Numbered from the stretch's first letter, positions 1 through 8,700 are shown. The stretch is DNA of 64,000 bases from Aristolochia californica (GCA_029961685.1 JARWKL010000009.1:19711237-19775236), one strand, 5' to 3'. The notes: generated by a model from the letters alone, not told the origin. Numbers and translations: made by a program.

Positions 1-2
1 GA

Positions 3-827
3 AAACGTTTAGAAACTCTTCAAAAATTAAACAAGTTACAAATTTGTAACATTTGTTTTTATGAGAAGTATTACTGCGAGTTTGCAAGTTACTTCTATAA
101 ACTGCAAAAGGAAGATCAGAAACCTTATCTGTCTATCTTTTATGCAAAATTGCCAGAACCATTTGTACATGTAGCAGAAAAAGACTACATTACAAAATAT
201 TGGCAAAACAATCTAGAACTTGGTACTTTAACCATGGATATTTTCCTAAACATTGATACTTTAGGAAGAAGACATAGATTTGTACAAGACATGTTGGCAA
301 ATCTTTGTGAAGCCCAAAAACTACAAAAGAAAAGTAGTAAGGCAAATAAACAAACATTATGTTGTTCAAATCAGAACAAAAATGTAGGCGCTTATGGTTG
401 CAAAACCACCTCCCATAAGCAACGAAAATATCCTAAGAAATTTCAACAGAAAAAATTTAGGATACAAAAAAGTTCTACAACAAGGTATACTCCTAAAAAG
501 AGATACTTTAAGAAAAGAACAAATTCTGGCCCCACCACATCCAGTAAAGGGTCAAATGCATACTGCCCAAAGGGGAAAACCCCAAGCAACTGCAAATGCT
601 GGATATGCCAGAAAGAAGGACATTTCACCAGAGATTGTCCAAATGATAAACAACAACGGCGGTACAATACATACATGTTACTAGCCGAAGAAAATGGATT
701 GGAACTCATCCATTATGATGACATCCAGTCAGAAGATGAAGTGTATGAACTTCATCTCAAAACTGAGTCCTCCTCCTCGAAAAACTCAGAGAACATGTCA
801 GACTCTTCAGGCTCTTTCTCTGAATGA
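3..827 (+). CDS. Pararetroviral coat protein (gag-like), 3' part; 5' end outside window
   Basis: The frame is open from the first complete codon at the window edge to the TGA at 825-827, so the real start is upstream and at least 274 residues are visible. The N-terminal visible part is rich in Tyr, Phe and Lys, as expected for the capsid core. A strongly basic Lys/Arg/Gln-rich stretch follows, then a CCHC zinc knuckle (CX2CX4HX4C) at nt 597-638, with Cys codons at 597, 606 and 636 and His at 621. The end is acidic and Ser-rich. Caulimovirid coat proteins bind the pregenomic RNA through this knuckle and assemble the virion. The stop overlaps the polymerase start as ATGA (824-827). No lesion is seen in the visible part, unlike the downstream genes. 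A retrotransposon gag is less likely given the gene order. Confidence 0.85.
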   Translation, partial: KRLETLQKLNKLQICNICFYEKYYCEFASYFYKLQKEDQKPYLSIFYAKLPEPFVHVAEKDYITKYWQNNLELGTLTMDIFLNIDTLGRRHRFVQDMLANLCEAQKLQKKSSKANKQTLCCSNQNKNVGAYGCKTTSHKQRKYPKKFQQKKFRIQKSSTTRYTPKKRYFKKRTNSGPTTSSKGSNAYCPKGKTPSNCKCWICQKEGHFTRDCPNDKQQRRYNTYMLLAEENGLELIHYDDIQSEDEVYELHLKTESSSSKNSENMSDSSGSFSE

Positions 828-889
828 GTATCCGCATAAACGCAGAGCATGTTGCATCTGGAAATTCTTATATCACGGTCATGCTTAAA

Positions 890-1180
890 CTACCCAGATA
901 TATCAAATTCCATATACACGCTCTCGTAGATACAGGAAGTTCATATTGTCTAGCTAGACAAAATCTACTTCCCACAGATCTACAGAAACCACTTGAAGCA
1001 CCCCTTCAAGTAACAGTTGGCTCCAGAGAAACTATCTCTCTTCCTGCCGAAGCCCGCAACATTCATCTCGATATTGGAGGTGAAAAGTTTATGATTCCAA
1101 AACTCATTAGTTTAGGATCAAACATAAACTCAGGACCAGATTTAGTCCTAGGAAATGAATGGCTCATGTTTCATGCGCCT
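890..1180 (+). other. Aspartic protease domain of the polymerase
   Basis: The retropepsin signature VDTGSS is encoded at 926-943, with the catalytic Asp codon at 929-931. The upstream residues IHALVDTG and the later LVLGNEWL segment (about 1144-1167) fit the core fold of caulimovirid proteases. No lesion lies inside this domain. It acts as a homodimer that matures the coat protein and polymerase. Confidence 0.85.
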
Positions 1181-1529
1181 GTAGAGCAAACACCAGCCTA
1201 CTATAAACTTCGATGTCGCACTCGACGTGAAATCGATAATACTGCTGTCTTTGTCTACGCAGTAAAACCCACTAAAGTCTATGCCATTTTTGGCAATGGA
1301 GCTGTCCTCCATCTGGTCTTGAAAAAACGCAGCAAGCCTGGTGATGAGATTCCTCCCTTAGAAACTCTACTGCTCGCTGAGTCCTGTAAATCTGAAGTTC
1401 AGCAACTTCTAGAATCCACTTGTTCTGAGAAACCCTTAGAATGGTGTCATAAACAAAAACCATATGCCGACCTCAAACTTCTTGATCCTGAAAAAGAAAT
1501 CCGAGAAAAACCTATGGTTTATACTCCTT

Positions 1530-2160
1530 CTGATGTTGAAGAATTCTCAACACAGATAAATGATTTGCTGGCTCAAGGTTTAATCCACGCAAGTCATTCT
1601 CCACATACATCTCCTGCTTTCCTGGTAAGGAATCACACAGAGATAAAATGAGGTAAACCTCGAATGGTCATTAACTATAAAAAAGTTAATGAAGCCACAA
1701 AAATGGATGGCTACTATCTTCCTAACAAAGAAAGATTAATAGCTGCCATAAGAGGAAAACAATGGTTTTCTAAATTTGATTGCAAATCTGGGTTTTGGCA
1801 AATTCGTCTAACCGAAAGAGCTATTCCCCTAACTGCATTCAGTTGTCCTTCGGGACATTATGAGTGGCCTGTAATGCCCTTTGGGTTAAAACAAGCACCC
1901 AACATATTTCAAAGAAGAATGGATGATATCCTCAAACCATTCTTTAAATTTTGCTTAGTTTATGTTGATGGTATCCTAGTCTTTTCAGAAACCAAGGATC
2001 AACATAAAGAGCAATTACTGAAGGTCTTAAATGCCTTAAAAAATGCTGGGATAGCACTCAGCAAAAAGAAATCAGAGTTGTTTAAAACCAAGATAGATTT
2101 CTTAGGTCTAAACATCTCAAAAGGAGCAATCATTCTTCAAAATCATATTCTGAAAAACTA
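1530..2160 (+). other. Reverse transcriptase domain, active site altered
   Basis: Motif A is FDCKSGFWQ, with the catalytic Asp codon at 1778-1780. Motif B is MPFGLKQAPNIFQ (about 1877-1915). The motif C box reads YVDG at 1961-1972, where the family has YVDD: the second metal-binding Asp is replaced by GGT (Gly) at 1970-1972. A TGA at 1649-1651 interrupts the fingers region just before the conserved RMVINYK segment. The frame then stays open from 1652 to the TAG at 2159-2161. Confidence 0.92.
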
Positions 2161-2389
2161 GCTGCTTTCCCGAATGAAATTGAAGATATAAAACAACTTC
2201 AACATTTCTTAGGATGCCTAACATATGCTGAACAATTCATACAAAATTTAGCAGAAATTAGGAAACCCCTTCAAAAGAAACTAAAAAAAGACATCAAATG
2301 GGAATGGACACCCACCGATAGTCTTGAAGTAAGCCGGATCAAACAAATGATGAAACACCTCCCGGTGTTAACTCTACCCGATCCTGATG

Positions 2390-2790
2390 CAAATCTGATT
2401 TTAGAAACTGACGCCTCTGATTACACTTGGGCAGTAGTCCTAAAATGCAAAATCAATGATTCTGAAAGAATATGCAAATATACATCAGGAACATTTTCAT
2501 CTGCTGAAACAAACTATCATTCTTATGAAAAAGAAATTTTAGCAGTAAAGAATGGGATAAAAAAGTTTTATATTTATCTCGCTCCCAAAGAATTTCTGGT
2601 AAGAATTGACTGTAAAAATTTTGTCGATTTTATGACAAGAAATTTAGAAGATTCACTTTGTCGCGGAAGGTTACTCCGTTGGCAGCAATGGTTCTTTCAA
2701 TTCTCTTTTACTGTTGAACACATTAAAGCAGATAAAAACTATTTACCTGACACTCTTACTCGAGAATTTTCTTGTGTTACAGACAAGTAA
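2390..2790 (+). other. RNase H domain of the polymerase
   Basis: The four acidic positions of RNase H are visible: Asp in LETDAS (codon 2410-2412), Glu in the YEKE box (2533-2535), Asp in RIDCKN (2608-2610) and a C-terminal Asp in LPDTLTRE (2749-2751). The domain removes the RNA template during reverse transcription. It sits in a different frame from the RT piece because of the frameshift near 2145, but carries no lesion of its own. Confidence 0.88.
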
Positions 2791-2791
2791 A

Positions 2792-4267
2792 ATGGATCCC
2801 CTCAGCAGCACCCTGACGGACCTAGCAGCAACAATTGCCACACTCACGATATTGCTCTCAACACTACAGTCACTATTCGACAGTCTTTTAGTTCTCTCAG
2901 AACGAGGAGACATTCATGAGAATTGTGCCCATTACGGGTTAAGTGGAGAAGTCTTACAACTCAAGGTTAAAGAATTAACCGAAGAGTTAAAAGAACTCAC
3001 TCAACGGCATGAAATGCCAAGCTCCTCCGGGACTTCTACCGGATCTCCATTGCGAGAAAAGGAAGCCACAACGTCAGCTAATCAGTAGACGGATGACTTT
3101 AGTGTTTTGATAAACACCGGTCGACCCGGGATTTCTACCGGTCATGCCAGGCATGAGAAGGAAATCACAACCCAATCTTCTTTGAAGATAGGGGAATCAG
3201 GGATTTCTACGTGCCAGTCAAGAGCTGGAAAGGAAACCTTAATGATTTCGTCAAAATCGGAATCAGGGACTTCTACCTGTCAGTCTAGAACTGAAAAGGA
3301 AGTCTTAACGGATCCATCCCTAATGGAAACGGACTTGTCTAGGAATGAGAAATCATTCAAGACAAAATTGGTTACCCCGTCTGAGTTTACAAGGTTGAAA
3401 AGCCTAAATAAACCAGATAAAACTAGTTTTAATGAATTTGAGTTTTTAAAGAAATTTAAACCTTTAAAACTTTCGGACATTATGTCTGAGGAACCCTCGC
3501 TACACCCTCAAAAGGTGGACAGCGTTCGTTCAAAGATCCAATCCGATCATACTGTTCAATTCGAGAGATGGAATGAACAAATTGGACAAGGGATGAACAC
3601 TCCCTTCTTCACCACTGAGCCCAGCAACAGTTGGAATCAAGTGAAGCTGAGTCATGAAATAGACTCAAAATATGCATCCATGCTTTATGCATATGGATTC
3701 ATAAAACAAATGGTATTGCCCTCCACCGACTTATCAGTATTGGAGAAAATGCCAAAGGAAATTATGGAGGCTTGCAAAAGTTTCATCTCCATAACAAAGA
3801 GTAAAGGAATTCGACTTCATTTCGTTTCCTGTATTGCTGAAATTGTTACTGACACAAAGATGTTTCCAAGCATTTTTGTCGTGATTATTGAAAGGATCAA
3901 AGAAGGTGACGCCAATATGGAATATGATCCCAGACATGTTCCAAAAGCCAAGCCTTGCCCAGAAGCAGTCTGGCCAACCAGACGTATCCACGGGCTCAAG
4001 AAGTTGATACAGCTCATACAACAGCTGATTCAGAAAAAGAGAAGCTTCGTCTACAAGACCTCCATCCCACTGACGATCATCTCGAAAAGCTATAAAGAGA
4101 CTCCGGCAACCGTCCAGACCAATCTCGAAGCTACGCTGAAGAAACTTCTTGGAGGAAATATCCCCTTCAGCAAAACATCAAAGGAAAGCTTATGCCAGAT
4201 GGCCCAGAAGACTTTTCCAAAGGAGCACACCTGTAAATTGTGCACCGAAAGGCCGCTGTCCGAATGA
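2792..4267 (+). pseudogene. Transactivator/viroplasmin-like protein, one in-frame stop
   Basis: The ATG at 2792 is the first after the polymerase stop (TAA 2788-2790), leaving a one-base gap. The frame would give about 491 codons, but a TAG at 3086-3088 (codon 99) interrupts it; the same frame then runs open to the TGA at 4265-4267. Codons 53-73 have a Leu/Lys/Glu heptad pattern that looks like a coiled coil. Four Gly-Thr/Ile-Ser-Thr repeats follow (3029-3300). A compact hydrophobic/basic domain at about 3668-3900 occupies the place of the translational transactivator core, followed by a basic Gln/Lys-rich tail with a C-x-x-C pair near the end. In Caulimoviridae the gene after the polymerase is the transactivator, which allows reinitiation on polycistronic RNA and builds inclusion bodies. 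Assignment rests on position and general character, not on a decisive motif. Confidence 0.62.
3029..3301 (+). repeat. Four imperfect in-frame repeats in the transactivator-like gene
   Basis: The pattern G-[TI]-S-T followed by about four residues, R and a K-E pair recurs with its Gly codon at 3029, 3128, 3200 and 3266 (spacing 99, 72 and 66 nt, all multiples of three). The first copy lies before the TAG at 3086, the other three after it. This shows that both sides of the stop belong to one former gene. Confidence 0.85.
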
Positions 4268-4449
4268 GCAGTCAGCAGCCACGTCAATCGACTAGTCAGC
4301 AGCCAAGTCAGCAGACTAGGCCCACGACGAAAACAAAGTCAGCAAAGGCGGCTCAAAAGTCCGCAATGACGGCTACAAAAGTCATCAATGATGGCTACAC
4401 CAAGTCAACAAAGATGGCGAAAAAAGATTCCTGCACGTCATCATCATGA
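4264..4449 (+). CDS. Small basic Gln/Ser/Thr/Lys-rich frame after the transactivator
   Basis: The ATG at 4264 overlaps the preceding stop as ATGA (4264-4267), the same arrangement as between coat protein and polymerase. It encodes 61 residues, low in complexity: Ser-Gln-Gln-Pro units, then Lys/Ala/Thr-rich sequence. I do not recognise it. Its second half lies over four 22-bp DNA repeats whose length is not a multiple of three, which argues that the DNA rather than the protein is selected there. It may be a real small viral gene, or a chance frame inside the promoter/enhancer. Confidence 0.35.
   Translation: MSSQQPRQSTSQQPSQQTRPTTKTKSAKAAQKSAMTATKVINDGYTKSTKMAKKDSCTSSS
4333..4420 (+). repeat. 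Four 22-bp tandem repeats, enhancer-like
   Basis: Units at 4333-4354, 4355-4376, 4377-4398 and 4399-4420 are exactly 22 bp each. All share an AAGTC core followed by a CA-rich part and GGC; three carry GGCT and the last GGCG. They lie about 190-280 bp upstream of the TATA box, where caulimovirid promoters carry repeated activator elements. The period is about two helical turns. Confidence 0.75.
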
Positions 4450-4455
4450 TGTCAC
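4434..4455 (+). promoter_or_regulatory. TGACG-type (as-1-like) element
   Basis: The segment starts CACGTCATC and ends GATGTCAC. On the minus strand it has a TGAC core followed, 13 bp later, by a complete TGACG. Pairs of TGACG cores about 12 bp apart bind TGA-class bZIP factors in the as-1 element of caulimovirus promoters. The middle is also nearly self-complementary. Binding is inferred from pattern only. Confidence 0.45.
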
Positions 4456-4748
4456 AAGCAGAAAAGACATTTCTACCCCTGCTTTCGGCGCCGAAAGGTG
4501 ATAATGCAAGGGCAAAAAAGACATGCCAAAAAGATAAAAGTTACCCTTTGTCTTTAAACACAGACCTTTCAATCAAGGGTAAAGGTGGAAGAGCTGAAAA
4601 ATCTTCAGCTATAAAACCGATGCTCCTCCAGAGGTTGGATCATCGAAACTTGGAGCAACTCAACAATAGACGAGCATTAGTTCCGACGAAGAAGGCGATT
4701 TCCGGCGATATTTCTCCGGCAAGTTCCTCAAGCACGGTATGTGTTTAA
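4446..4748 (+). CDS. Small frame overlapping the viral promoter, doubtful
   Basis: The ATG at 4446 overlaps the previous stop (TGA 4447-4449), again as ATGA. It encodes 100 residues, Lys- and Ser-rich, with no recognisable domain or membrane segment. It runs across the TATA box at 4610 and into the presumed transcript leader, so it would have to be translated from RNA starting further upstream or passing through the promoter. The ATGA chain is the only argument in favour; it could be chance. Confidence 0.22.
   Translation: MMSQAEKTFLPLLSAPKGDNARAKKTCQKDKSYPLSLNTDLSIKGKGGRAEKSSAIKPMLLQRLDHRNLEQLNNRRALVPTKKAISGDISPASSSSTVCV
4482..4497. promoter_or_regulatory. Perfect 16-bp palindrome in the viral promoter
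   Basis: CTTTCGGCGCCGAAAG is fully self-complementary and lies about 110 bp upstream of the TATA box. It could bind a dimeric factor. No known element is recognised. Confidence 0.5.
4610..4616 (+). promoter_or_regulatory. TATA box of the pregenomic RNA promoter
   Basis: TATAAAA lies in a C/T- and A-rich context after the last large gene and the repeated upstream elements, as expected for the pregenomic promoter of Caulimoviridae. Transcription would start about 25-35 bp downstream, near 4640-4650, and run through the leader to the primer site at 5696. Confidence 0.65.
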
Positions 4749-4928
4749 AAGCCGTAATGGCTGAGTAGAAAAGAGGGAACCGACCAATGCCACGATCGGT
4801 AACTTTGGGAGTTATGTAGCTAAGTAGTTTTTTCTTTTCCTTTTTTTAAGGGTATGTATTTAGTTATGTTTTTTATGTTTAGAACAATGTTTTTTATATT
4901 TCCGCATGTTTGTAATATTGTGATTCGT

Positions 4929-5127
4929 ACAGTAATTGTTGTTACTGTTCATGTTCCGCATTTATAAATATGATCTCCACAGTAGTTGTTATCACTGTTC
5001 ATGTTCCGCATCTATGTATTGATCTCCACAGTGTTTGTTTTTACTGTTCCAAAGTTACTGTTCAAAAGTACTGTTCATTTTTACTATTCACGGTTACTAT
5101 TCATGATTACTATTCATATTTACTGTT
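4929..5127 (+). repeat. Two 50-bp repeats and a run of TTACTGTTCA-type 9-13-mers
   Basis: Units at 4929-4978 and 4979-5027 are direct copies, each starting ACAGTA, containing ACTGTTCATGTTCCGCAT and ending ATCTCC; a third partial copy starts at 5028. From 5040 to 5127 the core TTACT(G/A)TTCA recurs about seven times at 10-13-bp spacing. Confidence 0.85.
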
Positions 5128-5196
5128 CACTCGTGAAAAAGAAATAGTATCGAAATAGTGCCAAATAGGACAGAAGCTAGAGACTTGGAATTATTC

Positions 5197-5285
5197 GGCT
5201 ACGCTCCGAGGTAGAAAACGAAACGGAGTTGTGCTCTACCCTGCTGAAGTAGCCATGGAGCCGCAACGGTTAATAGGAACGGCTC
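5197..5285 (+). other. Hairpin-forming segment of the leader
   Basis: Complementary arms: GGCTAC (5197-5202) with GTAGCC (5249-5254); inside it GGTAGA (5210-5215) with TCTACC (5235-5240); alternatively CTCCG (5204-5208) with CGGAG (5224-5228). A second hairpin follows directly: GAGCCG (5258-5263) with CGGCTC (5280-5285). This fits a structured leader. Confidence 0.55.
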
Positions 5286-5695
5286 GGGGCCCTCTGAAGA
5301 CCGTGAGGACCGCATCGATGGAATTGCCCACGTGGTGGTAAGCCGATAGGAATAGGGTCAAACCCCGAAGAAGTTCTAGGTAGTAGCAGAAGTCATGTTG
5401 GGCCTACTAGATAGCTATGAAATAGACACAAACGAGTACATAGACATGTGGTAGGAAGCAGGAAAGTAGCCTAATGGTAAACTGATAGGACGGATGAAGT
5501 GTGACTATAGGAATAGTATTGTGTGTGTCATTATTGTTTTCCGTTGCCCGTAGATGTCATCCACTGCCTGTACTCACGAGACTGGCAGGTAGCAGTCCCT
5601 AGGATTCTTGTTCCGCTGCCCTGTTTCCCTAGGTTGTCTTCCGCTGTGTACAAGTCTATTAGAGATTGTGTGTTGATATCATAGCAATAGTGCTT

Positions 5696-5704
5696 TGGTA
5701 TCAG
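5696..5704 (+). promoter_or_regulatory. Met-tRNA-type primer binding site for viral reverse transcription
   Basis: TGGTATCAG is identical to the first nine bases of the tRNA-iMet-complementary primer site typical of Caulimoviridae; the match then breaks off. It lies at the end of the leader, as expected. First-strand synthesis starts here, so the linear form of such a genome ends at this point. The recognisable viral sequence stops about 25 bp later. Confidence 0.65.
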
Positions 5705-5729
5705 TATTCCGCTGTCAGAGTCTGCTAGA

Positions 5730-8700
5730 GATGAAGGGAAAATTGAAAACTCAAGTTTTTATTAAAGAAAAAAAATACATCTGAAATGGAAATGCACAAT
5801 GCACAAATGTAGAGAGAGATAATTCCAAAAAGGATCTGTAACTTTTAGGGATTGTAAACTCTTTTTAGTTTTTAAATATCAGGTTTTGCAAACATCGGAA
5901 AAAGGGGGAGGCGGGGGATTTTTAACTGAGTGTTGACTCCCAACCGACAAGTCATTCCGTACAAAAATATAGCCCGTTACGCATAATAAATAACTTTACA
6001 ATCATCTATGATCGTTAGGTCAGGTTTTCGTAAATGGGCATTATAATGGCTTGTTTGACTCAGGTAAATATCCCACCGCACGTTCACTGGAGAATTTAAT
6101 GAGCGTTTGTTATTCTCTTTAAAATGTTTGGATCCATAGGTCATTTGCATCTTTAACATGTTTCAAGCATGCATATTCATTTTTTAAAGCATGGGTAGAA
6201 AAATCTCTTTCTTAAAAAATTCCAAGCTATTAAAGGTTGTTGAACTAGTGGGATTTCCAAGACTTGGATAACAAAACTTTTGTGTTCATTTGTTGTGTGT
6301 GAATATATTTTCTTTACTTACATTTTTTATTGCTTTAAATTTTTTCCATACGTAAACTATAAAATTTTCATTTCATTGTGATCTATTTTGCCTTTCATCT
6401 CTTTTTTGTCTATGAGATGAAGGGAAAAGTTAAAACTCAAGTTTTGATTTAAGAAAAATGTATACATCTAAAATGGAAATGCACAATGCACAAATGTAGA
6501 GAGAGATAATTCCAAAAAGTGTTTATAATTTTTAGGGATTGTAAACTCTTTTTAGTTTATATATATTAGGTTTTGCAATCTTTGGGATAAGGGGGAGGCA
6601 GGGGATTTTTAACTGAGTGTTGACTCCCAACCCATAAGTCATTCCGTAAAAAAAATATAGCCCGTTATGCATGATAAATAACTTTACAATCATCCATGAT
6701 CGTTAGGTCAACTTTTGGTAAGTAGGCAAAATAATGGCTTGTTTGACTCGGGTTAAAATCCCACCGCACGTTCACTTGAGAATTTAATGAGCATTTATTA
6801 TTCTCTTTAAAAAGGTTTGGATCCATAGGTCATTTGCGTCTTTTACATGTTTCAAGCATGCATATCCATTTTTTAAAAGCATGTGTAGAAAAATCTCTTT
6901 CTTATAAAATTCCAAGCTATTGGGGTTGTTGAACTTGTGGAATTTCCCAAACTTGAATAAAAAAACTTTTGTGTTCATTTGTGGTGAATGAATTAATCTT
7001 CTTCTTTACTTATATTATTTATTTCTTTAATGTTTTTCCATACATAAACTATAAAATTTTCATTTCGTTGTGATCTATTTGCCATTTATATCTTATTTGT
7101 CTACAAGATGAATTGAAAAGTGAAAACTCAAGTTTTGATTTAAGAAAAAAGTGTCAATCTAAAATGGAAATGCACAATGCACAAATGTAGAGAGAGATAA
7201 TTCCAAAAAGTTTCTATAATTTTTAGGGATTGTAAACTCCTTTCAGTTTTTATATATCAAGTTTTGCAATCGTCGGGAAAAGGGGGAGGTGGGGGATTTT
7301 TCACTGAGTGTTGATTCCCAACCCATAAATCATTCCTTATAAAAATCTGTCCCATTACGCAAGGTAGATCACTTTACAATCCTCTATGATCCTTAGGTCA
7401 GCTTTTTTTAAATGGGCAAAATAATAGCTTGTTATACTCGGCTAAATATCCCACTGATTGTTCACTTGTGAATTTAATGAGCGTTTGTTATTCTCTTTAA
7501 AAGGTTTGGATCCATAAGTCATTTGCATCTTTAACATGTTTCAAGCTTGAATATCCATTTTTTAAAGCATGTGCAGAAAAAATTATTTCTTATAAAATTC
7601 CAAGATATATGGGTTGTTGAACTAGTGGAATTTACAAGACTTTGATAACAAAACTTTTGTGTTCATTTGTGGTGTGTGAATAAATTTTATTTACTTACAC
7701 TTTTTATTGCTTTAAATTTTTTCTGTACATAAACTCTAAAATTTTCATTTCATTGTGATCTATTTGCCTTTCATCTCTTTTTTGTCTATGAGATGAAGGG
7801 AAAATTGAAAACTCAAGCTTTTATTTAAGAAAAAAATACACATCTAAAATGGAAATGCACAATGCCCAAATGTAGAGACAGATAATTCCAAAAAAGGTCT
7901 ATAACTTTTAGGGATTTTAAACTCTTTTTAGTTTTTAAATATCAGGTTTTGCAAACGTCAGAAAAAGGGGGAGCGGGGGATTTTAACTGAGTGTTGACTC
8001 CCAACCGACAAGTCCTTCTGTAAAAAAATATAGCCTGTTACGCATAATAAATAACTTTACAATCATCTATGATCGTTAGGTCAGGTCTTCATAAAAGGGC
8101 AAAATAATGGCTTGTTTTACTCAGTAAATATCCCACCGCACGTTCACTGGAGAATTTAATGAGCGATTGTTATTCTCTTTAAAATGTTTGAATCCATAGG
8201 TCATTTTCATCTTTAACATTTTTCAAGCATGCATATCCATTTTTTAACGCATGTGTACAAAAATCTCTTTCTTATAAAATTCCTAGCTATTAGGGTTTTT
8301 GAACTAGTGGAATTTCCCAAACTTGGATAACAAAACTTTAGTGTTCAATTGTGGTGTGTGAATAAATTATCTTTACTTACATTTTTTATTGCTTTAATTT
8401 TTTTCCGTACATAAACTTTATAATTTTCATTTCGTTGTGATCTATTTGCCTTTCATCTCTTTTTTGTCTACGAGAAGAAGGGAAAAGTGAAAACTCAAGT
8501 TTGGATTTAAGAAAAACGTATGCATCTAAAATGGAAATGCCCAAGGCACAAATGTTGAGAGACATAATTCCAAAAAGTGTCTTTAATTTTAAGGGCTTGT
8601 AAACTCTTTTTAGTTATTATATATCAAGTTTTTCAATTGTCGAGAAAAGGGGGAGGTGGCGGATTTTTAACTGAGTGTTGAACCCCAACCCATAAGTCAT

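Larger units (their letters stand above)
824..2790 (+). pseudogene. Pararetroviral polymerase (aspartic protease-RT-RNase H), disabled
   Basis: This was one polyprotein of about 655 codons, starting at the ATGA overlap with the coat-protein stop. It processes viral proteins and copies pregenomic RNA to DNA in the cytoplasm. Domains in order: retropepsin-like protease with DTGS at 929-940; reverse transcriptase from about 1530 to 2160; connection region 2161-2350; RNase H 2390-2790. Three lesions are visible: an in-frame TGA at 1649-1651; a one-base frameshift near 2140-2150, because the frame closes at 2161 and continues in another frame from there; and a Gly codon at the second catalytic Asp of the RT active-site box. 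Otherwise the coding sense is well kept over the whole length. The RNase H end lies one base before the ATG of the next gene. Confidence 0.92.
4645..5695 (+). other. Presumed pregenomic RNA leader, non-coding
   Basis: About 1050 bp between the presumed start site and the primer site has no substantial frame apart from the doubtful one ending at 4748. It holds a pyrimidine-rich stretch (4829-4849), short tandem repeats (4929-5127), a hairpin-rich GC segment (5197-5285) and several TTCCG(C/T)TG repeats (about 5540-5720). Caulimovirid leaders are long and structured and carry many short frames bypassed by ribosome shunting. Only the position and structure are seen here. Confidence 0.55.
1..5727 (+). 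mobile_element. Endogenous plant pararetrovirus (Caulimoviridae), partial and degraded
   Basis: The order coat protein with CCHC knuckle, protease-RT-RNase H, transactivator-like protein, promoter, long leader and Met-tRNA-type primer site is the genome plan of Caulimoviridae; there is no integrase and no LTR. The 5' part (movement protein and start of the coat protein) lies beyond the left edge. Separate coat, polymerase and transactivator frames resemble the caulimovirus/soymovirus/cavemovirus/solendovirus type more than badnaviruses, but I cannot assign a genus. Stops, a frameshift and a catalytic substitution show an old, non-functional integrated copy. The right boundary, where the satellite starts, is placed at about 5720-5735. 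Confidence 0.9.

Noticed and set aside
394..709. Alternative frames inside the coat-protein gene
   Set aside because: They are other-frame and opposite-strand shadows of the open coat-protein frame, without any domain.
5285..5320. Hammerhead ribozyme core (CTGAAGA at about 5293)
   Set aside because: The required GAAA and cleavage triplet in the right order, and the three stems, are not present.
1..5727. Reading the left part as a Ty3/gypsy LTR retrotransposon
   Set aside because: There is no integrase after RNase H and no LTR, and a further transactivator-like frame and Met-tRNA primer site follow, as in pararetroviruses.
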